NCBI GenBank assembly: GCA_047632015.1
Contig: JBLIBC010000187.1
Span: forward strand, 1-5,673
Direction: 5' to 3'
Source: JBLIAZ01 sp047632015
Lineage (GTDB): Bacteria; Bacteroidota; Bacteroidia; Flavobacteriales_C; GCA-002722245
DNA: 5,673 nt
Shown here: one piece after another, positions 1 through 5,673 of the stretch
Numbering within the stretch: the first letter of the stretch is position 1
How the letters are laid out: every line of letters starts with the position of its first letter
Notes under the pieces: model-generated
What the model was told of the DNA's origin: nothing
Database searches by the model: none
The model's input: only the letters and a program-made list of their open reading frames with translations
Position numbers and translations under genes: made by a program

Positions 1-78
1 GGTGAAGTAATCTAACAATATCAAAAAACAATTTACCTGTATCGCTTATAGATAGTACATAACGAGTTTTTTAGCAAT

Positions 79-112
79 AAAAAAGCCTGAATAAATCAGG
101 CTTTTTTATTTT
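79..112 (-). terminator. Intrinsic terminator downstream of tRNA-Pro
   Basis: A GCCTGA/TCAGGC stem (85-90 and 96-101) with a 5-base ATAAA loop is flanked by six A on the left and six T on the right, so the A/T flanks extend the pairing. Read on the minus strand it lies directly after the tRNA-Pro gene and ends in a T run, as expected of a Rho-independent terminator. The A/T flanks on both sides mean it could also stop a plus-strand transcript entering from the left, so it may be bidirectional. It is the only convincing terminator for the minus-strand genes in the window. Confidence 0.88.
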
Positions 113-114
113 AG

Positions 115-188
115 TCGGGGTGGCAGGATTCGAACCTACGACCTCCTCGTCCCAAACGAGGCGCGATACCGGGCTACGCTACACCCCG
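115..188 (-). tRNA. trnP(TGG): tRNA-Pro (anticodon TGG)
   Basis: A complete 74-nt tRNA on the minus strand. The acceptor stem CGGGGTG (188-182) pairs with CACCCCG (122-116), followed by discriminator A at 115. The anticodon stem CCTCG/CGAGG encloses the loop TTTGGGA, which places anticodon TGG at 154-152; this reads proline codons CCN, mainly CCA and CCG. The T arm has the usual TTCGAAT loop with a five-pair stem, and the variable loop is five bases. The C1-G72 end pair is typical of bacterial tRNA-Pro. The 3' CCA is not encoded (the next bases read CTA), so it must be added by tRNA nucleotidyltransferase. The gene has its own promoter at 242-208 and a terminator at 79-112. Confidence 0.98.
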
Positions 189-207
189 AGGTGTTGTACT
201 CTTGGGA

Positions 208-242
208 GGCGCAAAGATAGTTGAATATTTAGTTATCTCAAA
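208..242 (-). promoter_or_regulatory. Bacteroidota-type promoter of tRNA-Pro
   Basis: Read on the minus strand, TTTG (242-239) is followed by exactly 19 bases and then TATCTTTG (219-212). This matches the Bacteroidota primary sigma-factor consensus (-33 TTTG, about 19 bases, -7 TAnnTTTG) at every defined position. A GC-rich GCGCC follows the -7 box. The expected transcription start is near 207-204, giving a leader of roughly 16-19 bases before the mature tRNA 5' end, to be removed by RNase P. Confidence 0.85.
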
Positions 243-282
243 TAATTGAAGAATTAAATTTGATGAAATAGCTTTTTAAATT

Positions 283-1644
283 TTATCTGGGCTTATACTG
301 GTCTCGTATCCCTTTAAGAGCATCTTTAGGGTCGATGAATCGGAGCCGGCTTTCAAAGAACAGTCTTTCTTCTTTGGATAGTTGAATTTTGAAGAATGTG
401 TATTTGTATGTTTCATAAGTCATTCCATCCCAGTATATGACAATGTTCTTGTATTTCACTTCGCTAATTATGTTCCAAGAAATAAAGAGTGCTACCAATG
501 AAATGCTTATCATTTTTTTCGCTTTGGAAGCGGAAAGTGTGTGGAATAATGCGGCTAATGGGATAGTTAACAGGGGGTAGTATTCAACCATTGATCTCAT
601 TCCGTAACTTCCTCCATACCACCAGCACCACCAAGAGGACAATACATATATAATGATAGTCATGAAAATTGCAAATAAGACTCTAAGGTGTTTTACTTGA
701 GGTGAAAAAAATCCTAGAAAGGGCAGTAACATCACTGGGGTATACAAGAGCCAGCCTTTGGTGAAACTAAAGAGGAAGCTCAATATTTTTGGGTCATTGA
801 AAAAGAAGCCTTCTTCGCTGTAGGAGTAATAGATGAGTGACCCTGTTGCCCATTTCCAGTAAATTATTTGAGGAAGGGTGGCAAGTATGAAAAAGCCAAT
901 ACCGAATATTATTGTTTTGAAATTGATCAGGGTTTTAATTTTTACCCAAGTTTCTTTGATGTTTGAGGCTCCGTACAAAACGGGGATCAACAAACAAAGC
1001 AAGTTAGTGGGTCTGAGCACCGTAGCGAATCCACAAAAGAAAATAGCTGTATATAAATATTTTATTTTTTTTGAATGATGCCATTTCATGCTGGTATACA
1101 CAATGACAGAAACCAGGAAAAACAGGTAACTATGTGACATCGGTCCTTCAGTTACAGTATAAAAATGCAAGTTGGTGGCTAAAAAAACAGACAGTAAAGC
1201 AAGGGTTGTGGCAAATTCGTTAAAGTAAGTAAGAAGAACTTTCCGAATTAAATATAACCCGAAAAACACATAGCATATGATGCCAATAGTGGCTGAGTAG
1301 CTGTATGGAGGAGAGTAACCGTCAGCCGCATGACTAGTGGTGTTTGCAATAGCATGTCCTATTAAAAAAAATGGCATTTCCATTAAAGCTACTCCTAAAG
1401 TAAATTTATTTACGTTGATGTCTTTAGGACTTTTGTGCAGCCAGTAGGGGTTAGGGAATGAAAACGTTAAGTCGTTGTGCACAAATTGTGCAACTAAATA
1501 AGAGTGATATTGATTGGTGTCATGCTTAAATACTGAACTGTCTTTTTTCCAGCCTTTAAAAAAGTTGAATAAAACAAGGACAACAATTGCCATTATCCAC
1601 AAGGTTGTGGATGACGGGGTAAGCTTTTTGATCCATGAAATCAT
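283..1644 (-). CDS. Polytopic membrane protein, probable GT-C-type (GT39/PMT-like) glycosyltransferase
   Basis: 453 residues, about ten or eleven hydrophobic segments (roughly 13-30, 82-101, 117-136, 144-160, 170-186, 197-224, 243-264, 286-310, 322-340, 355-370, 378-394). The layout fits GT-C glycosyltransferases, which transfer sugars from polyprenyl-phosphate donors on the outer face of the inner membrane. After the first segment comes a polar loop with HDTNQYHSYL (Asp42); an acidic residue in this first loop is the usual GT-C catalytic position, so Asp42 is the candidate, by inference. Other marked features are EGPMSHSY (166-173), RPTN (211-214) and a Trp/Tyr-rich WWCWWYGGSYGMRS (338-351). 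The tail (about 395-453) is soluble and charged. The ATG overlaps the stop of the upstream TerC gene (ATGA), which fixes the start and indicates translational coupling. Donor and acceptor cannot be read from sequence; another membrane enzyme or uncharacterised membrane protein is possible. Confidence 0.6.
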   Translation of the reverse strand: MISWIKKLTPSSTTLWIMAIVVLVLFNFFKGWKKDSSVFKHDTNQYHSYLVAQFVHNDLTFSFPNPYWLHKSPKDINVNKFTLGVALMEMPFFLIGHAIANTTSHAADGYSPPYSYSATIGIICYVFFGLYLIRKVLLTYFNEFATTLALLSVFLATNLHFYTVTEGPMSHSYLFFLVSVIVYTSMKWHHSKKIKYLYTAIFFCGFATVLRPTNLLCLLIPVLYGASNIKETWVKIKTLINFKTIIFGIGFFILATLPQIIYWKWATGSLIYYSYSEEGFFFNDPKILSFLFSFTKGWLLYTPVMLLPFLGFFSPQVKHLRVLFAIFMTIIIYVLSSWWCWWYGGSYGMRSMVEYYPLLTIPLAALFHTLSASKAKKMISISLVALFISWNIISEVKYKNIVIYWDGMTYETYKYTFFKIQLSKEERLFFESRLRFIDPKDALKGIRDQYKPR

Positions 1645-2369
1645 TTTTTCTTTAATTTTTTCTTTTTCATTCTCATGTTAATCACTTCGACTATTAATGC
1701 ATAACATACTGCAAAATAGATGTACCCTTTTGGAACTTCCACATGGAATGCTTCTAGGAGTAACATGAAACCAATTAGTATTAAAAAAGATAATGCGAGT
1801 ACCTGCAAAGTCGGTCTGTCGTTAATGAACTTACTTATTTTTCCTGCAAAAATCATCATGATTCCCATGGAAATCAATACTGCAGCTATCATTATTCCAA
1901 CATCTTGTGTAAGGCCCACTGCAGTAAGTATGCTGTCAAAGCTAAAAATAATATCAAGTGCCACTATTTGAAGAATGGTTTTACTTATGCTTACTACGGC
2001 TTTGTTTTTTTGTTCTTCCTCGGTATCACCTTCCATTTTGTGGTGAATTTCAGCGGTACTTTTTGCAATAAGGAATAACCCTCCAATAAGTAATATAAGG
2101 TCTCTTCCGCTGAAGTTTACTTTCAAACTCCATAGTTCAAAATCAATCAAAGAGGCTGTTAATCCCATGATCCAGGTTATTCCGAATAGCATTGCAACCC
2201 TAAAAACTAATGCCAATACCAATCCAATATTCCTGGTTTTAGCCCTTTGTTCCTCAGGAAGTTTGTTGGAAACAATGGATATAAAAATGATGTTGTCTAT
2301 TCCTAATACAATTTCAAGAATTGTTAAAGTAAATAAAGCAATGAGAGTGTCAATTGAAAGTAAATCCAT
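1641..2369 (-). CDS. TerC-family integral membrane protein (probable Mn2+/metal exporter)
   Basis: 242 residues with about seven membrane segments (8-33, 47-75, 88-105, 127-152, 157-176, 188-208, 214-232). The two acidic intramembrane signatures of the family are intact: EIVLGIDNIIF (19-29, Glu19, Asp25, Asn26) and DIIFSFDSILTAVG (139-152, Asp139, Asp145), one in each half, in line with the family's internal pseudo-repeat. A charged linker (about 106-126, GDTEEEQKNK) separates the halves. Family members export Mn2+ (E. coli Alx) or help metal loading of secreted proteins (Bacillus TerC homologues); the tellurite-resistance name is historical. There is no CBS or CorC-like domain, so this is the short membrane-only form. 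The C-terminus ends in a lysine-rich MKKKKLKKK. The start at 2369 follows a 64-bp divergent gap without Shine-Dalgarno, and no yybP-ykoY-type manganese riboswitch could fit there. The stop overlaps the next gene's ATG. Ion specificity is inferred only. Confidence 0.93.
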   Translation of the reverse strand: MDLLSIDTLIALFTLTILEIVLGIDNIIFISIVSNKLPEEQRAKTRNIGLVLALVFRVAMLFGITWIMGLTASLIDFELWSLKVNFSGRDLILLIGGLFLIAKSTAEIHHKMEGDTEEEQKNKAVVSISKTILQIVALDIIFSFDSILTAVGLTQDVGIMIAAVLISMGIMMIFAGKISKFINDRPTLQVLALSFLILIGFMLLLEAFHVEVPKGYIYFAVCYALIVEVINMRMKKKKLKKK

Positions 2370-2401
2370 TTTGAAGTGGGGAAAGTTTAACTTGTTATGG
2401 T

Positions 2402-2423
2402 TATTTTTGTGTTTTCAAAAATA
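2402..2423. promoter_or_regulatory. Inverted repeat in the divergent terC-like/speA gap; candidate facing -7 boxes or operator
   Basis: TATTTTTG (2402-2409) and its exact inverted copy CAAAAATA (2416-2423) are separated by TGTTTT. Each arm, read inward, matches the -7 consensus TAnnTTTG: the left arm faces speA (start 2434) and the right arm faces the TerC gene (start 2369). Used as promoters they would fire across each other, with start points a few bases apart. Neither has a TTTG at the expected 19-base distance, so the promoter reading is only moderately supported. The alternative is a regulator binding site. The arms are AT-rich, which makes chance matches likelier. Confidence 0.4.
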
Positions 2424-2433
2424 GTAAACTTTA

Positions 2434-3828
2434 ATGAACGATTCTTATTTTGATTTGCAACAAGAAAATTTAGCAAACTCGCCTGAGTTCAATGTTGATG
2501 TTGAAGGAGAATTAAGTTTCCATGATGTGAACTTAATGAAGCTGGTAGCAGATCATGGTTCACCATTGAAAGTAACGTATTTGCCAAAAATATCCTCTCA
2601 AATTCAGCAAGCAAAAGCAATGTTTAAAGCTGCGTTTGAAAAGGTAAATTACAAAGGGGAGTACGTTTATTGTTATTGTACTAAGAGTTCCCATTTCTCG
2701 TTCGTTTTAGATGAGGTACTCAAAAATGATTGTCACATTGAAACTTCATCTGCCTTCGATATTCCGATTGTCAATAACTTGCATCAATCTGGAAAAATAT
2801 CTAAGGACACTTTTATTGTTTGCAATGGATTTAAACGTCCTGAGTACACCTTACAAATTAGTAAATTGATTAATCAAGGATTTAATAATGTAATCCCTGT
2901 GCTTGACAATGAAAAGGAACTAAATGAGTATTTAACAAAAACTGAAAAGGAGTTTGAAATAGGCATTAGAATAGCAACTGAGGAAATGCCTAACTATTCG
3001 TTTTATACATCAAGATTAGGTATAAACCCAAATAAAATTTTGCCTTTTTATAATGAGCAAATTATGAATTTGAAGCAAGTTAAATTGAAGATGCTTCATT
3101 TTTTTATCAATACAGGTATCCGTGACCATGCATATTATTGGAATGAATTGGATAAATGTTTAAAATTATACGTGCAGCTTAAAAAAGTATGTCCAACTCT
3201 TGACAGTTTAAATATTGGTGGAGGTTTACCTTTTAAAACTCATTTAAGTTACCAATATGATTACCAGGATTTTATTGATAAAATCATTGACAAAATAAAT
3301 GAAACCTGTGTCAAAGAAAAAATTGAATCACCTCATATATTTACAGAATTTGGAACATATACTGTAGCAGAAAGTGCGATGAACATTTTTGAAGTGTTAG
3401 ACGAAAAACAGCAAAATGATAAAGAATCGTGGTACATGGTTAATAATTCTTTCATGAATACCGTTCCTGATACTTGGGGAATTGATCAGCGATTCATGAT
3501 GCTTCCCGTCAATAAATGGAGGGGGCCATGTAAGCATGTTTATTTAGGTGGTTTAACTTGTGATAGCATGGATTTTTACAATGCTGAAATTCACAATAAC
3601 AAGTTATTTTTGCCACCTCTCGACGATGAGGAACCCTTGTATGTAGGTCTTTTTAATACAGGTGCTTACCAGGAAGCGTTGTCTGGTTTTGGGGGTTTAA
3701 AACATTGTTTGGTCCCTTCGCCTAAGTACGTAGTATTGGATAAAAACGATCAAGGTGAAATCGTTTCAAAAGAATTCAAAGAGGAACAAAGTGCTGCTGA
3801 GATGCTCAATATTTTGGGTTACAAGTAG
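2434..3828 (+). CDS. speA: PLP-dependent arginine decarboxylase (short Bacteroidota form)
   Basis: 464 residues, complete. It should convert arginine to agmatine and CO2 in the cytoplasm, the first step of putrescine/spermidine synthesis. It belongs to the fold-type III (alanine racemase-like barrel) decarboxylases. Visible elements in order: CYCTKSS with the probable PLP lysine Lys84; IETSSAFD (102-109); YTSRLGI (191-197); LHFFINTG (221-228), which supplies the ring-stacking His222; the phosphate-binding glycine loop NIGGG (260-264); TEFG (304-307), equivalent to the EPGR region; GGLTCDSMD (372-380) with catalytic Cys376; and FNTGAYQ (407-413) with Tyr412. All key residues are present, so it is probably active. 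It is much shorter than the roughly 650-residue E. coli SpeA but matches the compact form common in flavobacteria as I know it. The ATG at 2434 is preceded by an A/T-rich leader without Shine-Dalgarno. Agmatinase and other polyamine genes are not adjacent. Diaminopimelate or another basic amino-acid decarboxylase is a less likely reading. Confidence 0.9.
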   Translation: MNDSYFDLQQENLANSPEFNVDVEGELSFHDVNLMKLVADHGSPLKVTYLPKISSQIQQAKAMFKAAFEKVNYKGEYVYCYCTKSSHFSFVLDEVLKNDCHIETSSAFDIPIVNNLHQSGKISKDTFIVCNGFKRPEYTLQISKLINQGFNNVIPVLDNEKELNEYLTKTEKEFEIGIRIATEEMPNYSFYTSRLGINPNKILPFYNEQIMNLKQVKLKMLHFFINTGIRDHAYYWNELDKCLKLYVQLKKVCPTLDSLNIGGGLPFKTHLSYQYDYQDFIDKIIDKINETCVKEKIESPHIFTEFGTYTVAESAMNIFEVLDEKQQNDKESWYMVNNSFMNTVPDTWGIDQRFMMLPVNKWRGPCKHVYLGGLTCDSMDFYNAEIHNNKLFLPPLDDEEPLYVGLFNTGAYQEALSGFGGLKHCLVPSPKYVVLDKNDQGEIVSKEFKEEQSAAEMLNILGYK

Positions 3829-3880
3829 TTAAAACATTCCCTCAAAAATAATTAAATCCATTTTCTAGCTCTTTTTTGAT

Positions 3881-3892
3881 TACCTTTGCGCC
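3881..3892 (+). promoter_or_regulatory. rnpB promoter, -7 box plus GC-rich discriminator
   Basis: TACCTTTG (3881-3888) matches the Bacteroidota -7 consensus TAnnTTTG and is followed by GCGCC, immediately before the first base of the predicted RNase P RNA helix P1 (3893). No TTG lies at the ideal 19-base spacing; T-rich TTTT at 3861-3864 (16-base spacer) is the nearest weak -33 candidate. The fit of box position to RNA 5' end is good support. Confidence 0.75.
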
Positions 3893-4236
3893 GCTATTAA
3901 CTGTCTTGTCGCTGTAAATTTAGTTTTACAGAGGAAAGTCCGGGCATCGAAAAGCACCAAACCTTGTGAAAGCGAGGGCGTTAGTAATGAAAATTACTTT
4001 TGACAGATAGTGTTGCAGAGAATAACCGCCTTGGCTTGCTGAGGTAAGGGTGAAAAGGTGAGGTAAGAGCTCACCAGTATTTCAAGTAATTGGAGTAGCT
4101 GAATAAACCTTTTGGGATGAAAGTCCAAATAGGCTGGAGTGTCCTTCGGGATAAAGGGCTGCTCGTCCGATTCCAGTGGGTAGGGCGTTTAGATAAATGA
4201 CAAGGCTAGACAGAACCCGGCTTATAGGTTGGTAGC
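3893..4236 (+). ncRNA. rnpB: RNase P RNA (bacterial type A-like)
   Basis: The catalytic RNA of ribonuclease P, which removes 5' leaders from tRNA precursors. About 344 nt. Conserved regions appear in order: GAGGAAAGTCCGGGC (3931-3945), TTGCAGAGAATAACCGCC (4013-4030), GAGGTAAGGGTGAAAAGGTG (from 4041, with the GGTAA that binds tRNA CCA), AGGTAAGAGCTCACC (4061-4075), GTCCAAATAGG (4124-4134), TAGATAAATGAC, and ACAGAACCCGGCTTAT (4210-4225). The ends pair: P1 is GCTATTAACT (3893-3902) with GGTTGGTAGC (4227-4236) including G-U pairs, P2 is CTTGTC (3905-3910) with GACAAG (4199-4204), and P3 is CTGTAAA/TTTACAG (3912-3918, 3925-3931). A C(TTCG)G tetraloop caps a hairpin near 4143-4150. The 5' end fits the promoter at 3881. 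The exact 3' end is uncertain by a few bases because no terminator is seen, only AT-rich sequence before the next gene at 4268. Confidence 0.98.
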
Positions 4237-4267
4237 ATTTTATAAATAAATTTAATTTGAGTGAAAA

Positions 4268-5673
4268 ATGAAGTTTGAAGAATTAGGATTATCAGAAGAC
4301 CTGTTAAAAGGAGTACAAGAATTAGGATTTGAGGAGCCATCCCCAATTCAAGTGGAAGCGATTCCAGTTTTACTTGCAGATGGAAAAGATTTAGTAGCAT
4401 TAGCTCAAACAGGAACAGGGAAAACAGCTGCGTTTGGGTTGCCATTGTTAGAAATGACAGACCCAAATGTAAGAGAAGTGCAATCGGTGGTGTTGTCACC
4501 AACTAGAGAATTAGCTAATCAAATAGCTGAAGATTTAAAAAAATACGCAAAATATAAAAAAGGTATTAAAGTATTATCCGTTTATGGAGGTGCAAGTATC
4601 AGTGGTCAAATAAAGGACTTGAAAAGAGGTGTTAATGTTGTTGTTGCAACTCCTGGTAGATTAAAGGATTTAATTGAAAGAGGTGTAGCTAACTTGAGGA
4701 ACATTGATCGTGTGGTGTTGGATGAGGCTGATGAAATGTTGAACATGGGGTTCAAACAAGAGTTAGATTACATTTTGGATGGAACTCCTGAAGGAAAATC
4801 CACTTGGTTGTTTTCAGCTACGATGCCAAGAGAAATTGAAAGGATTGCTAAAAATTACATGACTGATCCTTTTAAAATTACTGTTGGTAGTAAAAATGAA
4901 GGCGCAAAAAACATTGAGCATAAGTACTATTTAGTGCGTCACTCTAACAGGTTCATGGCATTAAGAAGAATAGTGGATTCAACTCCAGATATTTTTGGAC
5001 TTATTTTTTGTAGGACAAGACGTGATACACAAGAAATTGCTGACAGATTAATGCAGCAAGGTTATAGCGCGGATGCAATTCATGGTGATTTGTCTCAGCA
5101 ACAAAGGGATCGAGTAATGGATAAGTTCCGTGCTAAAAAAATTCAATTGTTATGTGCTACAGATGTAGCTGCAAGAGGGATTGATGTTGACAATATAACA
5201 CACGTAATTAATTACGAATTACCTGATGAAATTGAAAGTTATACTCACCGAAGCGGAAGAACAGCAAGAGCTGGTGCAAAAGGTGAATCTTTAGTGATTG
5301 TAAGCGATAAGGAAGCGTACAAAATCAGGAGAATTGAAAAAATAATAAACAAGAAATTTGAAAAGTGTGATGTACCTGACGGTGCAGAGGTTGTTAAATC
5401 AAGACTTTTCACTTTGATTGAACAAGTTAAAGCAACTGTAGTAGATCAAGCGGAGTTAGGAAAGTACGAGGAGGAAGTAATGGCTCAGTTTGAAGGCTTA
5501 GAAAAAGAAGAAGTAATAAAATTATTTGTATCCAAGGAGTTCAATAAGTTTGTTGCAGCGAATAAAAACTCTGAATCACTGAACTCAAGAGGAGGTGGAA
5601 GAGATGGCGGAAGAGATGGTGGAAGGGACAGAGGAGATCGTGGTCGTGATAGAGGCCGTGGACGTGATGGTGG
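4268..5673 (+). CDS. DEAD-box ATP-dependent RNA helicase (DeaD/CsdA-like), 3' end cut by window
   Basis: 468 full codons are visible and the frame is still open at the edge. The start MKFEELGLSE begins at the ATG 31 bases after rnpB. All helicase motifs are intact: Q motif (Phe21, PIQ 26-28), motif I AQTGTGKT (46-53), Ia SPTRELA (77-83), GG (107-108), Ib TPGR (128-131), II DEAD (152-155), III SAT (183-185), IV LIFCRT (245-250), V ATDVAARGID (297-306) and VI HRSGRTARAG (327-336). It should unwind short RNA duplexes with ATP in ribosome assembly, RNA decay or cold adaptation. A helical extension (about 350-435) is followed from about 441 by a Gly/Arg/Asp-rich tail (RGGGRDGGRD pattern) typical of RNA-binding regions. 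DeaD relatives often carry a DbpA-type RNA-binding domain after such a region; whether one follows lies outside the window. No Shine-Dalgarno is seen. Co-transcription with rnpB is possible. Subfamily (DeaD, CshA, RhlE) is not settled by these residues. Confidence 0.96.
   Translation, partial: MKFEELGLSEDLLKGVQELGFEEPSPIQVEAIPVLLADGKDLVALAQTGTGKTAAFGLPLLEMTDPNVREVQSVVLSPTRELANQIAEDLKKYAKYKKGIKVLSVYGGASISGQIKDLKRGVNVVVATPGRLKDLIERGVANLRNIDRVVLDEADEMLNMGFKQELDYILDGTPEGKSTWLFSATMPREIERIAKNYMTDPFKITVGSKNEGAKNIEHKYYLVRHSNRFMALRRIVDSTPDIFGLIFCRTRRDTQEIADRLMQQGYSADAIHGDLSQQQRDRVMDKFRAKKIQLLCATDVAARGIDVDNITHVINYELPDEIESYTHRSGRTARAGAKGESLVIVSDKEAYKIRRIEKIINKKFEKCDVPDGAEVVKSRLFTLIEQVKATVVDQAELGKYEEEVMAQFEGLEKEEVIKLFVSKEFNKFVAANKNSESLNSRGGGRDGGRDGGRDRGDRGRDRGRGRDG
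5597..5632 (+). repeat. 12-bp tandem repeat encoding G-R-D-G units of the helicase tail
   Basis: GGAAGAGATGGC (5597-5608) and GGAAGAGATGGT (5609-5620) differ at one base. A third, degenerate copy GGAAGGGACAGA spans 5621-5632, and looser GGA/CGT-GAT units continue to the window end. The unit keeps the reading frame, each copy adding four residues (Gly-Arg-Asp-Gly/Arg), so copy-number change would lengthen or shorten the RNA-binding tail without a frameshift. Confidence 0.75.

Noticed and set aside
1..78. A possible partial gene at the left edge; the minus-strand frame from about 70 to 1 reads a protein-like stretch (K-T-R-Y-V-L-S-I-S-D-T-G-K and on), and short plus-strand frames end in stops at 8-15 and 60-62.
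   Set aside because: The minus-strand frame has no ATG or GTG start after its stop and is only about 23 codons long; the plus-strand remnants are too short to assign. Neither can be supported without sequence to the left.
79..188. tRNA-Pro as an integration site (attachment site at the tRNA 3' end).
   Set aside because: No integrase gene and no repeated copy of the tRNA 3' end are present in the window; the terminator follows normally.
878..1078. Plus-strand open frame of 66 codons inside the glycosyltransferase gene.
   Set aside because: It lies antisense to a long, well-supported membrane-protein frame and shows no family features.
1720..2424. Two plus-strand open frames (1720-1971 and 2167-2424) antisense to the TerC gene.
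   Set aside because: They are shadows of the TerC coding sequence, whose conserved acidic motifs establish the real frame.
2370..2433. Manganese (yybP-ykoY) riboswitch upstream of the TerC gene.
   Set aside because: The gap is 64 bases and shows none of the paired elements; it is too short for this riboswitch.
3829..3880. Intrinsic terminator after speA, suggested by the T run at 3872-3877.
   Set aside because: No stem precedes the T run; it more likely belongs to the AT-rich upstream region of the rnpB promoter.
4252..4259. TTAATTTG as a dedicated helicase promoter -7 box.
   Set aside because: It has a mismatch at the conserved TA, no TTTG 19 bases upstream, and lies in AT-rich DNA where such matches are expected by chance.
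4206..4502. Minus-strand open frame of 98 codons across the rnpB end and helicase start.
   Set aside because: It overlaps the conserved rnpB 3' region and helicase Q motif and motif I; its leucine-rich composition is a complement artefact.

Overview
The window looks like chromosomal DNA of a Bacteroidota bacterium, probably Flavobacteriales-like. The evidence is an AT-rich composition, start codons without Shine-Dalgarno sequences, several TAnnTTTG-type -7 promoter boxes, a tRNA with no encoded CCA, and protein families (short fold-III arginine decarboxylase, TerC, GT-C-like membrane protein, DeaD-like helicase) whose sequence style is typical of that phylum. It reads as ordinary housekeeping chromosome. 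I see no transposase, integrase, CRISPR array or phage gene.

Left part, minus strand (positions 79-2369). A TerC-family membrane metal-transport protein (2369-1641) overlaps by four bases (ATGA) with a polytopic membrane protein of GT-C glycosyltransferase type (1644-283). Downstream on the same strand is tRNA-Pro(TGG) (188-115), which has its own near-perfect Bacteroidota promoter at 242-208. A strong hairpin terminator at 79-112 follows. No terminator separates the membrane-protein pair from the tRNA, so mRNA read-through into the tRNA and a shared end at 79-112 are plausible. Positions 1-78 hold nothing I can support as a gene.

Right part, plus strand (positions 2402-5673). A 64-bp divergent gap separates TerC from a complete PLP-dependent arginine decarboxylase (speA, 2434-3828), the entry step of polyamine synthesis through agmatine. 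The gap holds an inverted repeat whose two arms both look like -7 boxes. Next comes the RNase P RNA gene rnpB (about 3893-4236) behind a clear TACCTTTG promoter box. Without a visible terminator it is followed 31 bases later by a DEAD-box RNA helicase (4268 to beyond the right edge), whose RGG/RD-rich tail is cut by the window end.

Functional links. RNase P matures tRNA 5' ends such as that of the tRNA-Pro here. The two stable-RNA promoters share a 12-base -7/discriminator core (TAYCTTTGCGCC), unlike the AT-rich candidate promoters of the protein genes. The TerC/glycosyltransferase pair looks translationally coupled and may work together at the membrane. I found no clear novel system; the most interesting items are this TerC-glycosyltransferase coupling, the shared stable-RNA promoter core, and the rnpB-helicase tandem.
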